Of a DNA stretch of 64,000 nt, positions 1 to 9,745 are shown piece by piece. Below the pieces are notes generated by a model, which saw only the letters and a list, made by a program, of their open reading frames with translations, searched no databases and was not told the origin of the DNA. This DNA comes from Siphonodentalium dalli (taxonomy: Eukaryota; Mollusca; Scaphopoda; Gadilida; Siphonodentaliidae). Each line of letters opens with the position of its first letter. The stretch's first letter is position 1. The stretch covers positions 197,415,887-197,479,886 of the forward strand of contig CP136062.1 of assembly GCA_032622095.1 (NCBI GenBank). Reading direction: 5' to 3'. The position numbers and the translations under genes were made by a program.

Positions 1-1426
1 GCATAATAATAATAATCGTGATGGCCTAATAATAGTGATTGGCAGGGGTTTAGGCTGAATTTAATAATGTCTCAATGCCAAATATTAGAGATCGTTGATA
101 ATTTTCTCCAAATTAATAATCGTGCTGACACTATTATTAGGCACCTGAGAGTACCCCTTCACATTAGAAAAAATGCCATTGAATGGCATTTAATTTACTT
201 GCTGATAGAAGTGATCTATCATACCACTGTAAATTCAACCAGGCCCTTCCCATTCAATAATTGTGCCAAGCAGGAGTGGGGCAGGGATACCAGAATGTGC
301 TCACTGAATGCAATCACGTTACTACATATATTTATTATTGTGTAAGTTCGATAAAAGATAGACCATACCATGAATGTCTACTCTGGCTGCAGGCATATAA
401 AGGTTCATAGACTCCATTTACATGTACAGTAAGTATCCACACGAATTAGTCTCCATTTTTTTTTAAACGCAACATCTAATCATGAGATTTTTCATGCCAG
501 ACTCAACAAGATAAATAATCTGTTTCTTCAAATGACAAATAGGTGTGCATTAGTTGATGTTGATGCATTCTCCATTGCATTTCACTTACAGTACAGAAGT
601 CTTTGGTTGAATTTTCTTATTTTTCCATTATGATACCGTTCTGTATATGTGTCAATTTGAAAAACAAAATCCTGAAAAAACAAAATAGATGCTAGAATGA
701 ACAGGCGACCATAGACAATCACGAGACAGAAGCATGCTGTCCAGAGAATATACCACAAGACACAGACATGAATGAATGACGATCCATGCAGAATGATTGA
801 TGATGTATATGCTTTGTAGTCTGAACATGATGCTATGTTTAATTGTCCGCACATTCTAGCTCATCCAACTCATTTACTGGGATTGTTTTTGCCCTTATTC
901 ATAAGTTCAATTATTTTGCCATCAAGTGTCCAGGACATAATGTGGATAATACTCCCAAATGTTTGATTTCTTTAGTTTTAAACAAATGGACCAGAACAAT
1001 TTGGTAATAGTAGGATGCTAGTATTGTCAGTAGCATGTGTCTTCTGTCAGGGCTGCCCATAGTGTACTGATTTCCCCCTCGCAGACAAGCCCTGAGTTAA
1101 TAAGCATAGTTTCATGTTAGTGCTGCCCTTAAGTTGTTACAGTTGTAAGGTTTGTGATGTAGTATATAGTTGTGAGTGGAGTTGAAGCGCCATAATTAAT
1201 TCCGGGTGATTATCTGAGAAATAAAGATCAAGGAACAATAATTAATATGGAAAATCCGAAAATGGCTTAACATGACCATTTAATGATTTATGACAGTTTC
1301 CACCACTTTATTTATTTTAATATGCAATAGTTAGTTAATACTATTAACTATAATAATATTATAGCTTTATTTATTAGTTTAACTTTAATGTAATTGTATG
1401 GGAGGCCAAATTCACATTTAATAATT
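1..1426. other. Gene-free AT-rich stretch
   Basis: I see no domain, RNA gene or clear repeat here. Short open frames (for example at 67-345 and 582-854) have no recognisable similarity and sit in AT-rich sequence, so I treat them as chance. Confidence 0.6.
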
Positions 1427-1567
1427 AATTGTGCTTAAGCGCAATTAATTAATTGTGCTTAAGCGTAATCATTGCGCTTATCGCAATAATTGTGCTTAAG
1501 TGCAATTAATTGCGCTTAAGCGTAATTATTTGCGCTTAAGCGCAATTAATTTTGCTTAATCGTAATT
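1427..1567. repeat. Tandem array of ~20-bp self-complementary units
   Basis: About seven units of 18-24 bp, each built on the palindrome GCGCTTAAGCGCAATTAATT with G/T variants (GTGCTTAAGCGC, GCGCTTAAGCGT). Each unit is its own reverse complement, so the array could extrude cruciforms or fold in many registers. Confidence 0.85.
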
Positions 1568-2094
1568 CATGGTTATATGTAACAAAACACCCCTGGTGAA
1601 TAATTAGGTTTCTCTATAACTTAGCATTAACTCCTATTGACATGTCACCGCTTGATTTCATTGGTTTGGATGGGTAGGGAGCTAACACAACTTCTTTATC
1701 AAAATGGCTGACTCGCAATATTATCACCTTCTGTTTTAGTTGGAGCGACTCGTGATAGCAATAGCATTATATTATCTTCGGTATATATTAGTTGGGGCTA
1801 CTTGCAATAGCATTACTTTCTGTATTAGTCGGGGCGACATTGATTTTCTTCAATTTTCGAGTATACAGGCACACCATATGAAGGAAGCAAGCCCTCGGTG
1901 ACACCACATTCACACTATATGATCATGGAAATACTATAGATTTGTGCAAGAGATGTTGATTTAATAAGAGAAACTAGAGCTCCAGGACTGAGACACCAAA
2001 GCTCCAGTAATTACACACCATTTTTTGGACAGGGATGCTGATAATATGAAAATAGGGTTTTTTCCCCCTGATTTAAGTCAATAAGTAAACCATA
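1568..2094. other. Gene-free stretch with a small degenerate repeat
   Basis: At about 1,708-1,842 there are three imperfect units of roughly 45 bp sharing 'attagttgggg' and 'caatagcatta' blocks. Nothing else is recognised. Confidence 0.5.
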
Positions 2095-2205
2095 CAGTAA
2101 TGCTCTAATTAATCGACTCCTTAACCACAGCAGAATTATGGGTAAATTTTCAGGATTTAGTCGGAAATATGGCTTGTTGCCATTCATCGGAAAGCTCTCG
2201 AGAGA
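2095..2205. mobile_element. Half of a mariner-like hairpin MITE
   Basis: The sequence begins CAGTAATGCTC directly after TA. It matches the left arm of the complete hairpin elements at 31,216-31,378 and 35,889-36,101, down to the inner 'gccattcatcggaaagctctc' segment. The right arm is missing: after 2,205 the sequence turns into GA-rich DNA. A Tc1/mariner origin is inferred from the TA flank and CAGT end. Confidence 0.75.
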
Positions 2206-2325
2206 AGGAGAAGGAGAATACCCCATATGGAGCAGAAATCAGGGGAAATGAGCTCTCATAACCACAAAACTACACTAAAGACATCCCAATAACCCAAATT
2301 GGATGCAGTCGCATATAGTATATAT

Positions 2326-2592
2326 GTGATCCGCCACATCAAACCCAGTCGGAAGTCGGGATTTCTTTTACCCTGTGCCAATTTGTATTCTTTAACAATT
2401 TTATAATTTCACCCATACAGAGCCCCAGACAAATATGATTAGACGACACTCTTCTATATGCTTCTATATATGTGTGGGGCTCCCTGCAGGGTAATAGATG
2501 TTTTTTATTTTATGTCCTAAAAATAAAAAATAAAATGATAAAAAATTGTTAGGCCAATGCATTCTCTTATATATGCGAGGCGAAATATAGTT
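2326..2592. mobile_element. Partial MITE carrying one arm of the hairpin cassette
   Basis: The left end (GTGATCCGCCACATCAAAC...) is the inverted match of the right end at 24,527-24,569. The interior shares the 'gagccccagac ... gtggggctc' hairpin with 24,296-24,360. It stops part-way through a hairpin cassette arm (ATGCATTCTCTTATATATGC) near 2,592. It is a decayed member of the same family as 24,162-24,569, in the opposite orientation. Confidence 0.7.
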
Positions 2593-3242
2593 GCTTTGGT
2601 CCGCATAACAAATTTAGATAATTGGTTAGTCGCGTGGTTAAGTTGTCTTATTCGTTGTCAACATTTAACCCCTTTATTAACATATTTTGTACACATGTGA
2701 TCAGTATGTTTGGTCAAGCGTGATGCAAATCAGAAGAAAGTAGTAGCATTTCTCTGAAGAAAGGCAAATTCTCGAGTACAGGCTTACACACCGTGTTCTG
2801 CTGCCCACTGGGGGTTGTGGTCGGAGACGGTCGAGTCGACCGCCGGTTAGTTAATTAGGTGCTGGTTGTTATTGTTATTTTAACGGAATTCTGAGTTGGT
2901 GATTCGCAAAACCAAATATTTTATATTCTATAATTACAATCATGGGTATATAATATATGATCTTGAGCGCGTTACCATTTCTGACATTGGTTTTCTTGTT
3001 GTTATTATTAACAGAAACTGTAGGAAAGTTTGAGGTACCAGTTGGGAAAGTTCCAACCAACAAGGGGGTGTGCAAATGCATGTTATTTCGTTAACATAGG
3101 AGTTTGGTTTGGTACTCAATGTGTGATTTTCCAACCAGTAATTAGTGGGGACTGTGGAATATGTTCTTTTAGACAACAGCAGCATAGTTTTCTAATTTGG
3201 TCACAATGGTATGCAATAGCTGTCAGTTGGAAATTTTCGAAG
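2593..3242. other. Gene-free stretch
   Basis: No gene recognised. Around 3,012-3,075 there is a divergent fragment ('aagtttgaggtaccagttggg') of the tandem repeat that follows at 3,243. Confidence 0.5.
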
Positions 3243-3460
3243 GTCGATCATGGGGTGTCAGGAAATACTTCCAACATTCAAAAGTTTGAGGCACCAGTTG
3301 GAATTTCCAAGTCAAGTTGGTGCAAACAACATCATGGGGGGTGTCAGGAAATATTTCCAACATTCAAAAGTTTGAGGCACCAGTTGGAAATTCCAAGTCA
3401 AGTTTGGTGCAAACAACATCATGGGGGTGTCAGGAAATATTTCCAACATTCAGAAGTTGA
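3243..3460. repeat. ~86-bp tandem repeat, about 2.5 units
   Basis: Units contain 'tttgaggcaccagttgg', 'aacaacatcatggg' and 'gtgtcaggaaata' in the same order and spacing. An open frame runs through it, but the sequence is repetitive and has no recognisable domain. Confidence 0.8.
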
Positions 3461-3496
3461 CAAAATAGTTTGGTAATAGTCCATTATTGGATGCAA

Positions 3497-3953
3497 CAAA
3501 ACCTGAGTTTAGTGTGCTTGTCATTTGCAGAATGAGGTCCCCAGAGGGTGAATTTAATGAAGCTGTCCCGCATAGCGGGATAGCGTCACTAAATTCACCC
3601 TCGGGGACCTCATTCTGCTTAGGCCTCATCTTCTCTGGAAAGTTTCTTTATAATAAAATTTCAATAGAAACTTCTTCACAGATTCTATTTATTATTTAGT
3701 TTAGTTTCTCTATATCCCCAAATTGGCAGACGACACATTGCATACTCGAGCTTCCCAATGGGTGTACATCACACCATTCACAATTTGGGAACTTAAATCT
3801 GAGTCTGTGTCTCACATAGCAGCTATGGCCATGCATAATGATGTCCACAGAGGGTGCATTTGGTGATGCTAACCCGCTGTGCGGGATAGCGTCACTAATC
3901 TCACCCTCTGGTACCTCATTATGCAATGACAGGCACACTAAACTCAGGCTTTG
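3497..3953. mobile_element. Double-hairpin MITE (CAAARCCTGAG ends)
   Basis: The ends are inverted: CAAAACCTGAGTTTAGTGTG on the left and its complement, with one or two changes, on the right. Just inside each end is a hairpin of about 90 bp whose arms read 'aatgaggtcc' to 'ggacctcatt' around a GC-rich loop (3,531-3,615 and 3,837-3,922). The middle of about 200 bp is unique within the element. The same architecture recurs at 7,540, 11,217, 31,381 (truncated), 35,410 and 39,226 (degraded). I could not find a matching target duplication for this copy. Confidence 0.85.
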
Positions 3954-4324
3954 ACGCTCCCCATCGCCAATTACATTTCGACGAAATTTGATAATCCATT
4001 TGTGACAGGTTGTTGGCATACCTTAGACTTTTAGACCAAAATACCTTAATACAATGCATACCTTAAATATTTTACTACGTTTTGAGCCATATATATAATT
4101 TCCGTAGCATGCGGTCTTCAGATCGGGTCTTGGTCAATTCATTTTAACGGATATCAGTTACTATAACCATTTAACGTATTTATTTGGTGTGCTCGGTGAC
4201 AGAACAGATTCTCAACAACCGAAAGTGGTAAGATAAGATTTTATTAGTTTCATTTGCACAACTGTTCTATAGTATAATAAACCCAATAGCATGCATATTA
4301 ATTGAATAATTAGTGTTTGTGATT
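3954..4324. other. Gene-free stretch
   Basis: AT-rich sequence with no recognisable gene or repeat. Confidence 0.5.
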
Positions 4325-4785
4325 TATCAACACTACCATCATCATCATCATCAGCAGCAGCAGCATCACCATCATCATCATCATTGTCAGCATCACCATT
4401 ATCATCATAATTATCATCATCATCGTCATCACAATTAGCATCATCAGCATCAGAATCATCATCAGCATCATAATTACCATCATTATCATCACCATTATCA
4501 TCATTATCATCATCACCAGCATCATTATTATCATCATTGTCACCATTATTATCATCATCATCAGCATCATACTCATCACCGTTACCATCAACATAAGCAT
4601 CATTATCAGCATCATAATTATCATCATCATCACCATTATCATCATCACCAGCATCATCATTATCATCATTGTCACCATTATTATCATCATCATCAGCATC
4701 ATACTCATCACTGTTACCATCAACATAAGCATCATTATCAGCATCACAATCATCACCATTACCATCAACATAAGCATCATTATTA
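4325..4785. repeat. Degenerate (ATC/CAT)n trinucleotide array with higher-order units
   Basis: The array is about 460 bp of imperfect ATC/ATT triplets. A larger unit of about 120 bp is repeated: the 'tcattgtcaccattatt ... gttaccatcaacataagc' segment occurs at about 4,535-4,600 and 4,670-4,735, and part of it again near 4,755. The minus strand reads as a Met-rich open frame, a by-product of the triplet repeat. Confidence 0.9.
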
Positions 4786-5338
4786 GCCGAAAGTAGATTA
4801 GTCGGACATCTATTTCATATGATACAAACTGATTATTCGTCGATTATTGTTCGCACTATTGACACGGATATTATCGCGATGATGTTGAGACATCTGCATG
4901 CTACGCTACTTCGATGCAAAGATTTGAAGCTGTTAGTGTCTTTCGGCAAGTCTAAATCCCATGCTACATAGTTCATATGTACAATTCAACGGGCTCAGAA
5001 AATTCAACTGTGCTTCCAATATTCCATGCGATATCAGGATGCGACTCAACTTCCTTTTTATTTGGTAAGGGTAATCGCACATTTTGGAATCCTGGTGTAA
5101 ATTACGAGGAATCCTTTTGTGATACCTGATGTTTCATTGTGATTGTTTATGACAAATCTGCGAATCTGACTTCAGTTAATGAAGCTAGTTAATAAAGAGT
5201 ATAAGGAATCACATATCATAAACGTATTCCTTTACATATAAATGCACAGATAGAACGCGCATGTTATATGTCAACATTAACTTATTAGCTCCACATCTTA
5301 ACATTACATAAAGCCAACTTATGTTGACCGTATTGATA
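4786..5338. other. Gene-free stretch
   Basis: No recognisable gene, repeat or RNA. Confidence 0.5.
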
Positions 5339-5469
5339 TCCTCCCTGAATCCACCGCCCTTCTCGGTTACATCCTCCCTGAATCCACCGCCCTTCTCGGT
5401 TACATCCTCCCTGAATCCACCGCCCTTCTCGGTTACATCCTCCCTAAATCCACTGCCCTTCTCGGTTAC
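5339..5469. repeat. 33-bp tandem repeat, 4 units
   Basis: Four units of 33 bp ('tcctccctgaatccaccgcc' followed by 'cttctcggttaca'). The first three are identical and the fourth has two changes. The period is a multiple of three, so a frame stays open. Confidence 0.92.
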
Positions 5470-5793
5470 CTTGTTTTATTCCTCTGAAACGGAACAAGGC
5501 AACCACATCACGTATACACTTAGTCTATAGCGTGCCCTAAATATCGTTTGTGTTTCTTTAATTTTTCCGCTTCGCGTTGAAGTCTGGAACGGCATGCATG
5601 TATATAGCATATACTTAAAGATGTAATCGGGGTTACTGATGCTGAAGGGGTCACTCTCACCAAAAAAAGTGCTGAAGGGTACACATGGTTTGAAAATGTG
5701 CTGAAGGGTACACAGGGTTGTGATCGGCACGAAAACCGTTACTTAAATTGTGTTCATGAAAGTCTGGCACCCATTAGCAGTTTGTTTTCAGTA

Positions 5794-6068
5794 CTCCTGC
5801 AACAGGTAAATCGTTTAATATATCAGGCTGGTATCTTGACTGTAAGCCACACGGTAGATGCAAAGTTTCCTGCACCTGACTCCTTCGGATGGAAATTGAT
5901 TGACGATTCTTTTGTTCCTGTAAGGATGACAACCCCAGAAGTGGCTAGAGTATGCACCGAGTTGATTAAATTTGTTTGCAAATAGGTTGTTCCATGTGCA
6001 AATGTTCAAAAAGCAAACTTCCATGTACGAAGTTGTGCAGATGCGATTGCGGGAAGCGAACTGTTCAA
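5794..6068 (+). pseudogene. C-terminal relic of a Cys-rich invertebrate transposon-linked protein (duplicate copy)
   Basis: The frame reads LLQQVNRLIYQAGIL, then PAPDSFGWKLIDD, then VPVRMTTPEVARVC, and stops after FVCK. A Cys-rich tail follows in the next frame (GCSMCKCSKSKLPCTKLC). This is the 3' part of the pseudogene at 9,290-9,745. It lacks the upstream LPPT segment because the duplication breakpoint falls at 5,794. Confidence 0.6.
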
Positions 6069-7539
6069 TTTAGTTTATTAAAACAAGGTGCATTTTTCAA
6101 TTTGCTGATCCCATATTCCCACCACATGTCTCCCTGGAGTATATCCCAGCAACAATAGTATACACAAAATGATACATATACATGCAATACATTGCACTAA
6201 TGTATATATTATTGAATCCGGGCTATATTCAAGGGTGCCTGTCATTCCCGCTTTCGTTCGCATGATTGTTTCATTTTCTGTTTCTGGAATAATATTTCTT
6301 ATTCCGACCTCAAATAAACTTACGAGTATACACTTCAATCATTTTGTGTATAATTTGACAAACACTGAATTTAAGTATTGGTAATTTGAACACGGATGAT
6401 GAAGATATGTTGCAGAATACCTTCCATATGTTTCTGTTCTGTTTTGTGTACCAAATTGAGTTTGACGATTATGGGTTTTGTCATTCAATGTTTCCTAATT
6501 TCGTGGTAATTCTACTACTAAATTGCTTTTTATTTGTAAACATCTCGACATTCAAATTTGTATTCAATTGATTCAACCATATAGTGGTGTCGCAAATAGA
6601 ATTGAAGACACCAGTGCCATTCATGGTTGGTTACTAAGCATTTACAGAATGAAACCCTGGCTGAGAATAATTTCGTTCATTTTACATAGCACATATTCTA
6701 CCTCACATTTTTACCAGAACGAACAATACTACTTCGCCTCTTCCACAGAGGTTATTCCATCGAATAATGAACACATTGTTGATATCTTCTCTTATATTAT
6801 CTCGAAAATTGTAAAGTATTTTTTTAAAAACCCACAATTTTTCGTGTTTTGGCCGCATTTAGGCATCCATCTTCATTAATTGTAGCCATTTTTCAACTAA
6901 AAGTCGAGGTTGTTATTCTATAAACACCATTCTCAGATATAGCATCCGTTATGTTTACCATATCAAATTGAGAAGCAAAACTGTTAGGTGTTACTCCATC
7001 AAATCGACGGCCACCTTGGAAGCCATCTTGATTTTTTGGCTCCGGTCAAAAAGTTGGTTCTTGAGAAAATTCCTAGACTAGAGATGCTGCCCAACAATAT
7101 ATTATAAAATGGCGCTTTTATCCGACTTGTATCGATCCGGGCAGTTTTGTTGCTAACTGCTTACATTAATTGGGATAGAAAATTTATTCGAGTTAAACTA
7201 TTTGTCCGAAAAAAAATGGAAAAAAAATGGTAATTATAATGAAAACTAATTTATGACTGCAGTTTTGAATTTTTACATGTACTGACCAAATCTACCACAG
7301 ACACCCGTGGCATTCTCCAGATAAATTAATGGAGGAGACGCGACGTTTGTGTTCAGGGAGGTCAGAGTCAACTGTAGGACCGTGACATGTTTACACCATC
7401 TGTCAAGCTGTGATTGATGACTCTGTATTCCAGTTCTCTGTGCAATATTAAGTTAAACCACCTGTTGAAACATTTTCATGGCATTAGTTAAACACCTATT
7501 CTGCAAGAATAAATAGGAAAAGTCTATTGTTCATTTCCT

Positions 7540-7973
7540 CAAGCCTGGACATATTGTGTCTGACATTTGCAGAATGAGGTCCCCAGAGGGTGAATTTAGT
7601 GTTGCTACCCCGTACAGCAGGCTAGCATCACAAAATACACCCTCCAGGGACCTAATTCTGCTTAGGCCTCATCTTCTGTGAAGTATCCTAAGTATCAAAT
7701 TTTGTTTTAGTTACTTTTTGACTTTTTCCCACCTGTTCAGTTTCAATGTCCCCCTAATTTGCAGAAGTTAAAATGCATAGTTGAGGTGTTCAATGGGTGT
7801 GCATCAGCAACTTCAACTGTAGAACTTCAATCCTAGGTTTCTATTGGCCGTTGAGGCCTAATAAGACTGAGGATGAATTCGGTGATGCTGGCCCGCCTGT
7901 CCGAATAGTGTCATTAAATTCACCTTTTGGGGACCTTATTCTGCAAATGTCAAACACACTAAATTCAGACTTG
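7540..7973. mobile_element. Double-hairpin MITE, copy within duplication 1
   Basis: Ends are CAAGCCTGgacatattgtg on the left and inverted 'cacactaaattcagacttg' on the right. Two internal hairpins with 'aatgaggtcc ... ggaccta' arms sit near 7,571-7,655 and 7,865-7,945. It is more degraded than the copies at 3,497 and 35,410. The same element, duplicated, lies at 11,217-11,650. Confidence 0.8.
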
Positions 7974-8204
7974 GCTGTTTCATATTTTTTCTTAATCACC
8001 ACTTATCCAGATGAAATCATACCAGGGACATAACTCTTTAAAAAAAAATGTTGTTAAATTGAAATCTTTGCTCAATTTGAAGAAAAAAAAGAATGAAAAA
8101 AATTCAAATTTAAAATGCAAAAAGAAATTCAGATATTGTTTTTCATTTAACCTTTGACAAAGTCTCCGGTGGAGATATAGTCATCACTCCTCGTACGTCC
8201 ATCC

Positions 8205-8530
8205 ATCTATATGTCCATCAGTCAACAATTCTTTAAACTTCTTCGCCTCTGGAACCATAAGACCGGATGGGTTCATATTTGTTGTGAATGTTCCCTAGGT
8301 GACTCATATTCAGATTTGTTCAAATGAGGTCACTGGGTCAAATATTTGCGAAGCCAGGGCCATAACTCTTTCCCTCCATAGTAATTCTGTAAAACATCTT
8401 CTTCTCAAATACCATCAGGCCAAATGGGTTCATATTTGGTATGAAGGATCCTTGTGTGACTGGGGTTCAGATTTGTTCAAATGAGGTCACTGGGTCAATG
8501 TGGGCGGGGCCAGGGACATAACTCCAAAAA
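8205..8530. repeat. Dispersed repeat of the type common in bivalve genomes, two units
   Basis: Two units of about 180 bp carry, in order, 'cttctcaaataccatcaggc', 'tgggttcatattt', 'gattcagatttgttcaaatg' and 'aggtcactgggtcaa', then 'agggacataactc'. I recognise this phrase order from repeats seen widely in bivalves; that match is from memory. The same pair is duplicated at 11,882-12,207. Confidence 0.6.
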
Positions 8531-8963
8531 ATATTTTTTTAAATAAACTTATTGGCCATTTACTCAAGTTCACTGCTTCTGCCACCCTGGTTTCAAAAAT
8601 AATATTTACTAAAATTCTTGACAGAGAATCATTAACAAGAAGCATTTACTTTGGCTCTAACTGTATGCGGGGTATGCCTACACATGCCAAGTGAAGGGTA
8701 CACAGGGTTGTGATCGGCACGAAAACCGTTACTTAAATTGTGTTCATGAAAGTCTGGCACCCATTAGCAGTTTGTTTTCAGTACTTTTTAATATTCATTG
8801 GAACGTAAACAATTATTCTCCAGCAGAAATCATGGCAGATACGAAAACTAAACGTCATTTATAACGACATTTCAAAACCTGTGTACCCTTCAGCACATTT
8901 TGAAAAACCTGTGTACCCTTCAGCACTTTTTTTGGTGAGAGTGACCCCTTCAGTGTTACTGAT

Positions 8964-9289
8964 ACCGTGTAAACACTCTGGCTTGATACGCACCATAATG
9001 CATAACACACGTTTGCGTTGGGGAAAATAATCAGTCAAGTCTAGAATTAATGTTATTTAATGGAATACTTGAGGGACAATTAAACTGACAGAACAAAAAA
9101 CATTTTGGATAATTTTATAACTTGTGAAAATGTGTCGATTCTGCTTATAGTAAAACTGTTCAGCTCCACAAAGCTAGTGGCCTTCCCAGAAATAGACTTT
9201 ATAAACATATTGGTGCCGTATCTAGAGGCATCGAACCCTGAATATATCATTGAATTCATCCGCCATCCTTATGTTTATATATCATTCAG
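8964..9289. other. Gene-free stretch between duplicates
   Basis: This lies within the 685-bp segment (8,786-9,470) that is present once and missing from the first duplicate. An open frame at 9,105-9,359 covers its end. Only the last part of that frame resembles a known family (see next entry). Confidence 0.4.
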
Positions 9290-9745
9290 GGGCAGCAGGA
9301 AGACGACCAACCATGTCCATGCTGCTTCTGTACAATACTTATCATATACTTGTTCGTAATTTTGTTGATATATCATTTGCTATTGTACAAATAAAAAACC
9401 AATAAAAAAAAGACGTGAAAAGTTCAGCAAAGGCCGTGTACTTGAATATTTACCACCAACGTGGAACGCGCTCCTGCAACAGGTAAATCGTTTAATATAT
9501 CAGGCTGGTATCTTGACTGTAAGCCACACGGTAGATGCAAAGTTTCCTGCACCTGACTCCTTCGGATGGAAATTGATTGACGATTATTTTGTTCCTGTAA
9601 GGATGACAACCCCAGAAGTGGCTAGAGTATGCACCGAGTTGATTAAATTTGTTTGCAAATAGGTTGTTCCATGTGCAAATGTTCAAAAAGCAAACTTCCA
9701 TGTACGAAGTTGTGCAGATGCGATTGCGGGAAGCGAACTGTTCAA
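9290..9745 (+). pseudogene. C-terminal relic of a Cys-rich invertebrate transposon-linked protein
   Basis: From 9,426 the frame reads GRVLEYLPPTWNALLQQV, then RLIYQAGIL, PAPDSFGWKLIDD and CTELIKFVCK, and stops at 9,660-9,662. A one-base shift restores a tail CSMCKCSKSKLPCTKLCRC. Upstream, near 9,290-9,359, a fragment SRKTTNHVHAASVQYLSY could be the preceding segment. The order LPPT - YQA - P.P..GW - C-rich tail is, from memory, that of large uncharacterised invertebrate proteins often linked to transposons. Stops and frameshifts make it a pseudogene. Function is not known to me. Confidence 0.65.

Larger units (their letters stand above)
5794..8695 (+). repeat. 2.9-kb segmental duplication, copy 1
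   Basis: The segment is co-linear with 9,471-12,372 at a constant offset of 3,677 bp. By eye I counted about six substitutions and no net indel in 2,902 bp. It carries the pseudogene tail (5,794-6,068), a double-hairpin MITE (7,540-7,973), and the dispersed repeat at 8,205-8,530. It lies inside the MULE-like element. Flanking 94-bp blocks at 5,702-5,795 and 8,692-8,785 are identical. Confidence 0.95.
5641..8954. mobile_element. MULE-like non-autonomous element, split by a 2.99-kb duplication
   Basis: The left end is GCTGAAGGGGTCACTCTCACC and the right end its inverted match ending CCCCTTCAGT. A perfect 9-bp duplication GTTACTGAT flanks it (5,632-5,640 and 8,955-8,963). Inside each end are copies of 'gtgctgaagggtacacagg'. 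Removing the material between 5,796 and 8,785 leaves about 324 bp. The second family member is at 32,576-33,084, also with 9-bp duplications. The Mutator-like assignment rests on the duplication length and is inferred. The internal breakpoints are described in the findings. Confidence 0.85.

Noticed and set aside
3030-3476. 148-codon open frame
   Set aside because: Starts at TTG and runs over an 86-bp tandem repeat with no domain.
4310-4780. 156-codon Met-rich minus-strand frame
   Set aside because: Translation of an ATC/CAT triplet array; low complexity.
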